Source of the DNA: Paraflavitalea soli
GTDB taxonomy: Bacteria; Bacteroidota; Bacteroidia; Chitinophagales; Chitinophagaceae
NCBI RefSeq assembly: GCF_003555545.1
Contig: NZ_CP032157.1
Coordinates: 1,182,546-1,246,545, forward strand
Reading direction: 5' to 3'
Length of the DNA: 64,000 bases
Shown: in pieces, positions 1 through 8,509 of the stretch
Numbering within the stretch: position 1 is the first letter of the stretch
Layout: each line of letters opens with the position of its first letter
Notes under the pieces: model-generated
What the model was told of the DNA's origin: nothing
Seen by the model: the letters and a program-made list of their open reading frames with translations, nothing else
Databases searched by the model: none
Program-made: the position numbers and the translations under genes

Positions 1-335
1 CGCATGCGTATTTCCCTGGTTTTTTCCCTCATCCTAAAATTATCATTCAGTACTGCACGAGCATATTTTTGGGGTACATCACTACTACATCACCCTATTG
101 TAAGTCAATAAAAACAGGCTTTTTAAGTACAACAATACTACATCATCGAAAAAAATGTACTTTCACATAGGCTGCTTTGATTATTTTAGATTACGGTCTT
201 GCTCACTCGCCAGCCTTCCCGCCGTATAGCGGGATGACGGCTATTTCAAAGCCTCTGGCTTTGTCGTAGAAAGGTGCCTTTCGAAGCAAACGCATTGCCG
301 ACTGCTGATTGCCGACTGCCGAAAACTGCTTGCTT
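1..335. other. Intergenic region with hairpins and phased short repeats
   Basis: No gene is supported here. The sequence TACATCA occurs at 75-81, 86-92 (11 bp apart, one helical turn) and 139-145, which could be an operator. Two hairpins follow: a nested one at 212-242 (CCCGC/GCGGG inside AGCC/GGCT) and a perfect 7-bp stem at 247-263 (CAAAGCC, loop TCT, GGCTTTG). A heptamer array lies at 296-323. Neither hairpin has a run of T behind it on the plus strand, so they are not convincing terminators for a gene entering from the left. Confidence 0.5.
296..323 (+). repeat. Heptamer tandem array, TGCCGAC type (4 units)
   Basis: Four head-to-tail 7-bp units read TGCCGAC, TGCTGAT, TGCCGAC, TGCCGAA. 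The array ends 12 bp before the ATG of the next gene, so it lies inside that gene's leader. The same heptamer family occurs at 15557-15598 and 15683-15710. Function is unknown to me. Confidence 0.75.
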
Positions 336-3251
336 ATGAAGAGATCAAAACGATTGCTGCTGCTACTGCTAACGGTGGGTATGTCCTGCTTTGGACAAAA
401 CACCATCGGTTTGCCCGAGATCATCAACTATTCCAAACACATTTATGGGGGTGGGACACAAAACTGGGACATCCAGCAGGATGTGAACGGCATCATGTAT
501 TTTGCTAATAATGAAGGCGTTCTCAGTTTTGACGGTACGCATTGGCGTATCTATCCCTTACCCAATAAAACCATTGTACGCTCCATTGCCATAGGTAAGG
601 ACAAGCGCATCTATGCCGGCGGACAGGACGAAATAGGCTACTTTTCCCCCGATTCCACCGGGGTGCTCGTGTTCACCTCCCTCAAAAACCTCATTCCCGA
701 AAGGGAACGCTCATTTGCCGATATCTGGGACATTATCCCCTGGGGTGATGATATCTTCTTCCGTTCCATTCATAAGATCCTCCAGCTTACCAATCAAACC
801 ATGATCGTCTACCCGGCCGTATCAGAATGGGCATTCATGGGCATCCATGACAATCAATTGGTTGCACAGGATATGAGCCATGGGTTGTTGAAGTTCAACC
901 AGGGTACCTGGCAGCCTTTGATGCGGCGGGAAGACCTGCCGCCCGGACTGTATACCAGCACCATGATTCCCATAGGCAAAGACAGTTCCCTGCTGGCCAC
1001 CCTGAAAGATGGGGTATTTGTACTGACTGCGGGCAGGCTTGTTCCTTTCCGGTCACCCGATCTCGATATCGTGGCCAGGGAAACCATCTATGGCGGCCTG
1101 GCCCTCGGGCACAACTGGTTTGCACTGGCTACCAGCCTGGGCGGCTGCCATGTATTTAACAGGAAGGGAGAACTGGTCCAAAGCTTTTCCCGTAAGGAAG
1201 GACTGCAGAACAACAACATTACCAGTATTTTTCGCGACCGCAACAACAACCTGTGGCTGGGCCTGGACAACGGTATTGATTTCATTGCCTACGATAATGC
1301 CATCAAACATATTTACCCCGAAAACCTGAATGAAGGTTCCGGCTATGCCGCCCTCATTCACAATAACCAGCTTTACCTGGGCACCACCAATGGTTTGTAC
1401 ACCGTACCCCTCACAGCCATGGACGACCTTAGTTTTGTGAAAGGCCAGTTCATGCCCGTGCCCAATACAAAAGGACAGGTGTGGGGTTTGTCGGAGATCA
1501 ATGGCCATGTATTGCTCGGGCACCATGACGGATCATTCCAGGTGGATCCCCGGGGAGCCATTCCTGTCAATGCAAAACCAGGCTGGGGCTATTGGACCTA
1601 CCTGCCGGTCAATAAGGTATTGCCTTCCTCGCTGGTACTGGCCGGTACCTACCATGGGCTGGAAGTACTGGAATACAGAAAGGATGGCTTTCATGCCGGT
1701 TACCCCATACGAGGCCTGGATGAACCTGCCCGCTTTATCACTTTTGACAACAACAATATTGCCTGGGCTTCTCATCCCTACCGGGGTGTATACAGGGTGG
1801 ATATGAGCGTACAGCCTGCCCGCATCAAACTATACACGGATAAAGATGGATTACCCTCTTTTATGAATAACCATGTATACACCATCAAAAACCAGGTGGT
1901 GGTGGCTACTGAAAAAGGAGTATACCGGTACAATACGCAGACGGATAAGTTTGAAAGTTCGCCCTGGTACCAAAATGTATTTGGCAATACCAGTCTGCGT
2001 TACTTAAAGGAAGATACCGATGGCAATATTTGGTTTATCCACGATAAGCAACTGGGTGTGGTGGATTTTTCAGCGGCTACACCAACCATCGTTTACCTGC
2101 CTGAGTTGAATGGGAAAATGGTCAGCGGTTTCGAGCACATCTATTCCATCAATGCCCGTAATATCTTTATTGGGGCAGAGAATGGATTTTACCATATCAA
2201 TTATGAACAGTACCGCAAGAATAAATACCTCTTACAGGCGCATATCAATACAGTTACTTCTATTGGGCCAACAGACAGATTGATCTTCGGTGGTTATTTT
2301 GGAGAGGTGAATGACATCAATGTACAAAAGCAGGAAACAGTACCCGATATTGTCTGGAAATGGAATTCCCTGCACTTTGAATACTCCTCATCGCTATATG
2401 GACAGGAAGCCATTATCACCTACAGTTACCAGTTAAAAGGGTTTGATAAAGGGTGGTCGGATTGGTCCAGGAAAACGGAGAAGGATTATACCAACCTGCC
2501 TCCGGGGTCTTATACCTTTGAAGTGAAGGCCCGTAATAACCTGGGCAATGAATCGCCGGTAAGCAGCTATTCTTTCCGCGTATTGCCTCCCTGGTACCAA
2601 AGCTGGTGGGCTTATGGGGCCTATCTGTTGGCTTTGTGTGCGCTGGGTTTTGGTTTGTACAGGCGGCAGCAGCGGAAGTTCATTCGTCAGCAATTGCGGC
2701 ATGAAGAAGAACAGAAACGATTGCAATACCTGCACCAGCTGGAGCTTGAAAAATCGGATAAGGAGATTGTGAAGTTGCGCAATGAAAAGCTGGAATCAGA
2801 AATAGATCACAAGAATAAAGAACTGGCCTCCTCTGCCATGCACCTGGTACAGAAAGGGGAGTTGCTTACCAGGATCAAAGAGGAGCTAACGCGACTGAAG
2901 AAGATGCCTGCTAATGGAGAAGATGGAGAGGAGTTGAAAAAGCTGTTGCGTATTCTTCATGAAGAGGACAAGATGGACCAGGGATGGGAACAATTTGCGT
3001 TTCATTTTGACCGCGTGCACAGTGATTTCCTGGTGGCGCTCAAGGAGCATTATCCTCAACTTACTTCCAATGAGATCAAATTATGTGCTTACCTGCGCAT
3101 GAACCTCTCTACCAAAGAAATTGCCCAGCTGATGAATATTTCCGTAAGGGGCGTGGAGATCAGTCGCTACCGGCTGCGCAAAAAACTACAATTAACAACC
3201 GATACCAATCTCTTCCAGTTTTTGCTCAATATCAGGTCAGTCAATACCTGA
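336..3251 (+). CDS. Propeller sensor protein with LuxR-like C-terminal HTH
   Basis: Predicted one-protein signal transducer of 971 residues. A signal peptide (MKRSKRLLLLLLTVGMSC...) is followed by a long region of beta-propeller (reg_prop-like) repeats with motifs such as NNLWLGLDNGI and GNIWFIHD, then a Y_Y_Y-type Ig-like domain (YQLKGFDKGWSDWS). One membrane segment follows near residues 756-776, then a charged coiled coil, and a C-terminal helix-turn-helix near 908-968 (LTSNEIKLCAYLRMNLSTKEIAQLMN). There is no kinase or receiver domain, so an outside ligand would be read directly by an HTH in the cytoplasm, as in other Bacteroidota proteins of this layout. I chose ATG 336 over an upstream in-frame ATG at 309 because only 336 puts the signal peptide at the N-terminus. 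Target genes are not evident. The heptamer array sits just before the start. Confidence 0.85.
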   Translation: MKRSKRLLLLLLTVGMSCFGQNTIGLPEIINYSKHIYGGGTQNWDIQQDVNGIMYFANNEGVLSFDGTHWRIYPLPNKTIVRSIAIGKDKRIYAGGQDEIGYFSPDSTGVLVFTSLKNLIPERERSFADIWDIIPWGDDIFFRSIHKILQLTNQTMIVYPAVSEWAFMGIHDNQLVAQDMSHGLLKFNQGTWQPLMRREDLPPGLYTSTMIPIGKDSSLLATLKDGVFVLTAGRLVPFRSPDLDIVARETIYGGLALGHNWFALATSLGGCHVFNRKGELVQSFSRKEGLQNNNITSIFRDRNNNLWLGLDNGIDFIAYDNAIKHIYPENLNEGSGYAALIHNNQLYLGTTNGLYTVPLTAMDDLSFVKGQFMPVPNTKGQVWGLSEINGHVLLGHHDGSFQVDPRGAIPVNAKPGWGYWTYLPVNKVLPSSLVLAGTYHGLEVLEYRKDGFHAGYPIRGLDEPARFITFDNNNIAWASHPYRGVYRVDMSVQPARIKLYTDKDGLPSFMNNHVYTIKNQVVVATEKGVYRYNTQTDKFESSPWYQNVFGNTSLRYLKEDTDGNIWFIHDKQLGVVDFSAATPTIVYLPELNGKMVSGFEHIYSINARNIFIGAENGFYHINYEQYRKNKYLLQAHINTVTSIGPTDRLIFGGYFGEVNDINVQKQETVPDIVWKWNSLHFEYSSSLYGQEAIITYSYQLKGFDKGWSDWSRKTEKDYTNLPPGSYTFEVKARNNLGNESPVSSYSFRVLPPWYQSWWAYGAYLLALCALGFGLYRRQQRKFIRQQLRHEEEQKRLQYLHQLELEKSDKEIVKLRNEKLESEIDHKNKELASSAMHLVQKGELLTRIKEELTRLKKMPANGEDGEELKKLLRILHEEDKMDQGWEQFAFHFDRVHSDFLVALKEHYPQLTSNEIKLCAYLRMNLSTKEIAQLMNISVRGVEISRYRLRKKLQLTTDTNLFQFLLNIRSVNT

Positions 3252-3532
3252 TCACATACATAATAACTGTTCGTGGTTTTACGGTATAATATCATATCCC
3301 CTGGTACCCAACCCTATTGGGTAGTCAACCGTATCTCTACTTATCCACATCCAACCCCTTGTGGTTAACGTAGATAGTGTAGGGCTAATAATTGGCTCGA
3401 AACTTGCGTTCTGAGTACCGTCTGGTGTAAACCTAACCACCCTTTTTTTGTTCGCAGCCGTAAATCCGTATCCAGCAATGAAAAACGATCCCAAAACGAA
3501 TTGCTGCAGAAACCCAAAAATCAAACTTACGT

Positions 3533-4402
3533 ATGCGAAAGTACGCGCTGTTGTGCTTATTAGTGCCCGTATTCAGTCAAGCCCAGGAATCACATCGTTT
3601 GCACCTTACCCTGTTTGGTGGTGTAACCAATTACCAGGGGGAATTACAGGGCCGCACCTTTACTTTTAATCAATCTAATCTTGGCATCGGTGCTGGTCTG
3701 AAATATGATCTTACGCCCCATTTTGCCATCCGTACCGGTATTCAGTATGGCACCATCGGGGCCAGTGACCGGGATAACAATGATGCCAAATTACGTCCCC
3801 GGAACCTTAGCTTTGAAAGCCGGATATTGGAGGGCAACCTCTTATTGGAATATACCCTGTTCAATATGGAGGAAAAGAGAATATCTCCTTATGTATTTGG
3901 AGGTATAGCTGTGTATCACTTCAATCCTTATGCATTCGATACCCTGGGCAACAAAGTATTCCTGAAACCTTTGAGTACAGAAGGGCAGGGGCTGACGGCC
4001 TATCCCGACAGGAAGCAATACAAACTCACCCAGTTTGCCATTCCGTTTGGCGGCGGTATTAAATTCCGCATCAGTGATAATGTGATCCTGGGTTATGAGA
4101 TCGGGCTCCGTAAAACCTTTACCGATTACCTCGATGATGTGAGTACCCGGTATGTAGATAATGGTGAGCTATTACGGGAAAGAGGATTGAAGGCCGTGGA
4201 AATGTCTTACCGGGGTGGAGAGTTAAAAGATGGCAATCCCACTTATCCTGCGGCAGACGAGCTGCGGGGTAATTCCAAAACCAAAGATTGGTATTATTTC
4301 CAGGGGCTTACCCTTACTATTGGAATTGGCGGTACTGGTAATGGCGGTGGCGGATGGGGTGGAGGCCGTGGAAAGACCGGCTGTCCCAGGAATGTATATT
4401 AA
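3533..4402 (+). CDS. DUF6089 family outer-membrane beta-barrel protein
   Basis: A 289-residue secreted protein with a short signal peptide (MRKYALLCLLVPVFSQAQ). It then has alternating beta strands typical of a small outer-membrane barrel: TLFGGVTNYQGEL near the N-terminus, YVFGGIAVYHFNP in the middle and ITLGYEIGLRKTFTDYLDDVS-like text later. The glycine-rich end and final CPRNVY match what I know of DUF6089 proteins in Bacteroidota, where the function is unknown. It stands alone, with 281 bp upstream that hold no other gene I can support, and it is closed by a strong terminator. Ligand or partner cannot be deduced. Confidence 0.8.
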   Translation: MRKYALLCLLVPVFSQAQESHRLHLTLFGGVTNYQGELQGRTFTFNQSNLGIGAGLKYDLTPHFAIRTGIQYGTIGASDRDNNDAKLRPRNLSFESRILEGNLLLEYTLFNMEEKRISPYVFGGIAVYHFNPYAFDTLGNKVFLKPLSTEGQGLTAYPDRKQYKLTQFAIPFGGGIKFRISDNVILGYEIGLRKTFTDYLDDVSTRYVDNGELLRERGLKAVEMSYRGGELKDGNPTYPAADELRGNSKTKDWYYFQGLTLTIGIGGTGNGGGGWGGGRGKTGCPRNVY

Positions 4403-4430
4403 ACAGCACTCACTATCTGCAAATATGACC

Positions 4431-4463
4431 CTGCGGCGCTCACAAGAGCGCCGCAGTTTTTTT
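4431..4463 (+). terminator. Rho-independent terminator after the DUF6089 gene
   Basis: Perfect 11-bp stem CTGCGGCGCTC (4431-4441) and GAGCGCCGCAG (4446-4456) with the 4-nt loop ACAA, followed by seven T residues. Confidence 0.92.
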
Positions 4464-4572
4464 ATGCTTTTCCCCGCTACATACAAGAATGGGTAGTTGA
4501 CCTACAACTCCCAGTTGTTCACCCCATCGCCGGCCACCGGGCTATGCAGGACGGTAACTTGCAGGGTAGCTT

Positions 4573-6525
4573 ATGAAAAGAATCGGTATACTGGTAATGC
4601 TCTGCCTGTGGATGGCCGCCGCCTCCGCGCAGGTGATCTTTCGCGAAGACTTTGATGGTGTTCCCGGAACGACATTCGGCGGAGCCGGCACCTATGCATT
4701 TCCCTTTGGCTGGTTCCTTTGTAATGCAGATAATAACCAGCCCGACGGGCAGGTGGCTTATGTGAACAATGGCTGGACCAGACGGGAGGATTTCAAATTC
4801 AATGTGGCAGACAGCTGTGCTTTTTCCACTTCTTTTTATGCACCGGCCGGAACTGCCAATGACTTTATGTGGACGCCATTGATCGGCCCGCTTCCGGATA
4901 ATTGTCAACTCAGCTGGAAAGCGATAGCCTATGATGCGGCTTATGCGGATGGCTATGAAGTACGGATCATGACCGTGCGCCCCACAGGTGGCCCGGGCGA
5001 TATCGGTAACCAGTTGACCCAATCTTCTGTGCTGTTTAGCACAACAGGAGAAAATAATACATGGACAATTCATACCGTTGACCTGAGCGCCTATCAAGGA
5101 CAAGCGGTTTATATTGGATTCAGAAATAATTCTGTTGATAAATTCCTCCTTGCTATAGATAATGTTCAACTGGAGCGGGCGGCCAAATATGATCCCGGTT
5201 TGCTGCAGGTTACCACCTTTGAATATGCTGCTTATCCCCTGCAGCAGGTCCCGGATTTCCCGATCGAAGGAGTGATCCGCAATGAAGGAGTATTGCCCAT
5301 CACCAACGTACGGTTAAAAGCTGAGGTGTACAATAGTGCCCAGACCCTGGTTTACGCGCAAACCAGTGCGCCCATTGCCAGCATAAATCCTTACCTCAGT
5401 GCCAATTTTACCCTTCCTGCCTGGAAGCCGGCTGCAACAGGTCAGTATAAGATCAGGTATTTTCCAGTGATAGCGGAAGCTGAATCCTTTACCGGCAATG
5501 ATACACTGGTCAATGTGGTGAATGTATATGATTCGGTATACGCCAGAGATGATAATGATGTGGTGGGCAGTATAGGGATCGGTATAGGTAATGGTTATGT
5601 GGGGCAGTCCTTTACCATTCAATCAACAACAGATCTTCGTTCCGTTTCCGTATCCTATTGGAGGGGTTACACAGGAAAGAAGTATGCATTGACCATCTGG
5701 AATATGAGTGCCGGCAAACCCAATGTGCTCATCGGCTCCACCGATACCTTGCTTTATCCTGATGACAATGCGCTGACGGACACCTTGCCCATTCACGGCG
5801 GCAAACTCACACTTACACCAGGGGAGTATGTGATCGCTGCTGTTGAGTTCGATTCCACACTGGCGCTTGTGCAAACCCGCGGGATCTATACACCCGGTAA
5901 ATTATGGATACACTGGAATGCGCAGCCCTGGGCGACTATTGAGACATTCGGGATCAATGCTTTTTTGCATCCCGTATACATCCGGCCCAATGTTAGCAAT
6001 GCCTCCTTATTGCCTGTAAAACTGGTTTCTTTCACCGGCCGGCAGACATCTGCAGGCAATCAATTGGAATGGCTGGTAGCTGATCAACAGGGAATATTAT
6101 CTTACGAGGTTGAAAGAAGTACAAATGGTATTAACTTCTTGTCAGTAGGTGTCATTCCCGCCAACGACTTGTTGTCCTTTACCTATCGCCATACAGACCC
6201 TGCTGCATCACCAGGAGTTAATTATTACCGGTTAAAGATTGTAGAACACAACAAGATCAGCTATAGCCCTATTATCCGGTTAACGGTCAACAGGCATGCG
6301 GTCGTCACTTTATCGCCCAATCCCGTTCACTATACGGCCATGTTGCAGAGCAGTGACCAGCAATTGTTGAACACTACGGCTTACCTGACAGATATGCAAG
6401 GAAAAGTAATACGACAAATGAAACTCACCCGCTTGCCTTTTCCCATCAATATGGCCCCGTTGCCGGCTGGCGGCTACCTGCTGCGATTGGGCAACAACCA
6501 GGTATTGAAGCTTTGGAAACAATAG
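4573..6525 (+). CDS. T9SS-secreted choice-of-anchor J / cleaved-adhesin-like protein
   Basis: A 650-residue protein with an N-terminal signal peptide (MKRIGILVMLCLWMAAASAQ). Residues about 20-200 read as a jelly-roll domain of the cleaved-adhesin/choice-of-anchor J kind (IFREDFDGVPGT at the start, FMWTPLIGPL, VYIGFRNNS and a final IDNVQLE strand). The middle holds further beta domains. Near residues 478-560 is the LPVKLVSFTGR...YEVERSTNG linker often seen before type IX sorting domains. The end (LSPNPV ... GYLLRLGNNQVLKLWKQ) is a type A Por-secretion tail, so the protein should be carried across the outer membrane by the type IX system and anchored or released. No catalytic motif is visible; an adhesion or carbohydrate-contact role is an inference. 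Confidence 0.85.
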   Translation: MKRIGILVMLCLWMAAASAQVIFREDFDGVPGTTFGGAGTYAFPFGWFLCNADNNQPDGQVAYVNNGWTRREDFKFNVADSCAFSTSFYAPAGTANDFMWTPLIGPLPDNCQLSWKAIAYDAAYADGYEVRIMTVRPTGGPGDIGNQLTQSSVLFSTTGENNTWTIHTVDLSAYQGQAVYIGFRNNSVDKFLLAIDNVQLERAAKYDPGLLQVTTFEYAAYPLQQVPDFPIEGVIRNEGVLPITNVRLKAEVYNSAQTLVYAQTSAPIASINPYLSANFTLPAWKPAATGQYKIRYFPVIAEAESFTGNDTLVNVVNVYDSVYARDDNDVVGSIGIGIGNGYVGQSFTIQSTTDLRSVSVSYWRGYTGKKYALTIWNMSAGKPNVLIGSTDTLLYPDDNALTDTLPIHGGKLTLTPGEYVIAAVEFDSTLALVQTRGIYTPGKLWIHWNAQPWATIETFGINAFLHPVYIRPNVSNASLLPVKLVSFTGRQTSAGNQLEWLVADQQGILSYEVERSTNGINFLSVGVIPANDLLSFTYRHTDPAASPGVNYYRLKIVEHNKISYSPIIRLTVNRHAVVTLSPNPVHYTAMLQSSDQQLLNTTAYLTDMQGKVIRQMKLTRLPFPINMAPLPAGGYLLRLGNNQVLKLWKQ

Positions 6526-6546
6526 TGCGGATAATGACTTCTGCCG

Positions 6547-6554
6547 TACCTTTG
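6547..6554 (+). promoter_or_regulatory. Bacteroidota -7 box for the UbiD-family gene
   Basis: TACCTTTG matches the TAnnTTTG -7 consensus and lies 20 bp before the ATG at 6574. No clear TTG -33 element was found at the usual spacing. Confidence 0.6.
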
Positions 6555-6573
6555 CACCCGCAAACAAAAGAGT

Positions 6574-8502
6574 ATGGCATACAAGGATCAGCAGCACTTT
6601 ATTGAGACGTTGGAGCAGGCCGGAGAACTGGTTCGCATTAAAACCTATGTAGACCCCAAACTGGAGATCGCCGAGATCACCGACCGCATTAGCAAAACAC
6701 CCGGCGGGGGCAAGGCCCTGCTGTTTGAAAATACAGGATACGACTTTCCCGTACTGATGAATGCTTACGGCAGCGAACGCCGCATGTGCCTGGCCCTGGG
6801 CGTACAGCACCTGGATGATGTAGCCCGCAATATTGAAGACCTCTTTAAACTCCTTTCTTCTCCCAAAGAAAGTATACTGGAAAAACTGAAATTACTGCCC
6901 AAACTGGGCGAATTTGCCTCCTGGATGCCCAAAGTAAAAAGCGGGCGCGGAGCCTGCCAGGAAGTGATCTGGCAGGGGGAACAGGCCAATATCAATAAGC
7001 TGCCCGTGATCACCTGCTGGCCTAAAGATGGCGGTCCTTTCGTTACCCTCCCCATCATTCATACCAAGGACCCACAGACCAATATCCGCAATGTAGGCAT
7101 GTACCGCATGCAGGTATTTGGCCCGCAACTCACCGGCATGCACTGGCACCGCCATAAAGTGAGCGCCAAACATTTCAATGAATACAAAAAGCTGGGCATC
7201 AAGATGCCGGTGGCAGTAGCCCTGGGCGGCGATCCCGTATATGCTTATTCTGCCACGGCGCCCTTACCGGAAAATGTAGATGAATACATGCTCGCAGGCT
7301 TCCTGCGGAAGAAAAAGGTAGAACTGGTAAAATGCATCACGCAGCCTTCTATTGAAGTGCCAGCCGATGCCGATTTCGTGATAGAAGGATATGTAGACCC
7401 TCATGATGAACTGATCTGGGAAGGCCCCTTTGGTGACCATACAGGCTATTATTCCTTGCCCGACTGGTACCCTAAGTTTCATATTACAGCCATCACCCAC
7501 CGGAAAAAGCCGGTATATCCTGCTACGATCGTCGGCATTCCCCCACAGGAAGATGCCTGGCTGGGGAAAGCCACGGAACGCATTTTCCTGGCGCCCATTA
7601 AAATGACGATGGTGCCGGAAATTGTAGATATGGACATGCCGGTGGAAGGGGTTTTCCACAACCTGGTGATCACCAAGATCAACAAGGAATACCCCGGCCA
7701 GGGACAAAAAGTGATGAATGCCATGTGGGGCGCCGGACAGATGATGTTCAATAAGATACTGGTGCTGGCAGATGGTAAAGTACCTATCACAGACTATAAG
7801 GCACTGGCGCAATATGTGTTCAGGAACCTGAATCCCGCTACGGATATTTCTTTCTCCCAGGGACCGATGGATGTGCTCGACCATAGCTGCAGCAAACTGG
7901 GTTTTGGCGGTAAGATGTGCATTGACGGAACAGCGAAACTGGAAGAAGAAACGGACGATAGCTACCATGCGCACTTTACTGACTTCCAGGTCGACGACAA
8001 ATTGATCATGTCGCAATTCCCGGAGATACACAGCTTCAATACAAGCCTCCTGCCTCTCGATATTCCCTGTGTAGTGATCTCAGTACGCAAGAACCGCCCC
8101 GGCCATATCCGGGAACTGCACCAGCAATTGTGCCAGTCTCATGTGATCGAAGGAGTGAAGATGGTATTGTATGTAGAGCATACTGTGGATGCCAACGACC
8201 TGCCTGTAGCGTTGTGGCGCTTCTGCAATAACCTGGATCCCCGGCGCGACAGTCTGCCTGCCGAACAGCTTTCCTTACAACAGCCCGGTAAGAAATGGGC
8301 CTGCATGGGCTTTGATGGTACTATTAAAACAAAGGCCTTTGATGATTTTCAGCGCGACTGGCCCAATATCATTGTAGCAGCGGATGATACTATTGCCGCT
8401 GTAGACAAGAAATGGCCTGAACTGGGACTGGGTGGCTTCCTTCCTTCCCCTTCCCTGAAATTTAAAGGGCAGATCTACGGTGAAGAAGCGGTGGTAGAGT
8501 AA
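6574..8502 (+). CDS. UbiD family decarboxylase
   Basis: A 642-residue cytoplasmic enzyme of the UbiD family. These enzymes use prenylated FMN to decarboxylate aromatic or unsaturated acids, in Bacteroidota often assigned to menaquinone synthesis. Family signatures include RNVGMYRMQVFG near residue 170 and WEGPFGDHTGYY near 281-292, which contributes acidic residues to the active site. The length is slightly above the usual 480-620. A cognate UbiX flavin prenyltransferase is not in the window. The gene has its own promoter box and is convergent with the DUF3857 genes, the two stops lying 7 bp apart. The substrate cannot be told from sequence alone; menaquinone-precursor decarboxylation is the default inference. 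Confidence 0.88.
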   Translation: MAYKDQQHFIETLEQAGELVRIKTYVDPKLEIAEITDRISKTPGGGKALLFENTGYDFPVLMNAYGSERRMCLALGVQHLDDVARNIEDLFKLLSSPKESILEKLKLLPKLGEFASWMPKVKSGRGACQEVIWQGEQANINKLPVITCWPKDGGPFVTLPIIHTKDPQTNIRNVGMYRMQVFGPQLTGMHWHRHKVSAKHFNEYKKLGIKMPVAVALGGDPVYAYSATAPLPENVDEYMLAGFLRKKKVELVKCITQPSIEVPADADFVIEGYVDPHDELIWEGPFGDHTGYYSLPDWYPKFHITAITHRKKPVYPATIVGIPPQEDAWLGKATERIFLAPIKMTMVPEIVDMDMPVEGVFHNLVITKINKEYPGQGQKVMNAMWGAGQMMFNKILVLADGKVPITDYKALAQYVFRNLNPATDISFSQGPMDVLDHSCSKLGFGGKMCIDGTAKLEEETDDSYHAHFTDFQVDDKLIMSQFPEIHSFNTSLLPLDIPCVVISVRKNRPGHIRELHQQLCQSHVIEGVKMVLYVEHTVDANDLPVALWRFCNNLDPRRDSLPAEQLSLQQPGKKWACMGFDGTIKTKAFDDFQRDWPNIIVAADDTIAAVDKKWPELGLGGFLPSPSLKFKGQIYGEEAVVE

Positions 8503-8509
8503 TAGTGGA

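Noticed and set aside
3279-3524. 81-codon minus-strand frame between two genes
   Set aside because: No signal, motif or spacing supports it, and it starts almost at the DUF6089 gene.
7264-8031. Long minus-strand frame of 255 codons
   Set aside because: It lies wholly inside the UbiD-family gene, has no family features and reads as an antisense shadow with high His/Phe content.
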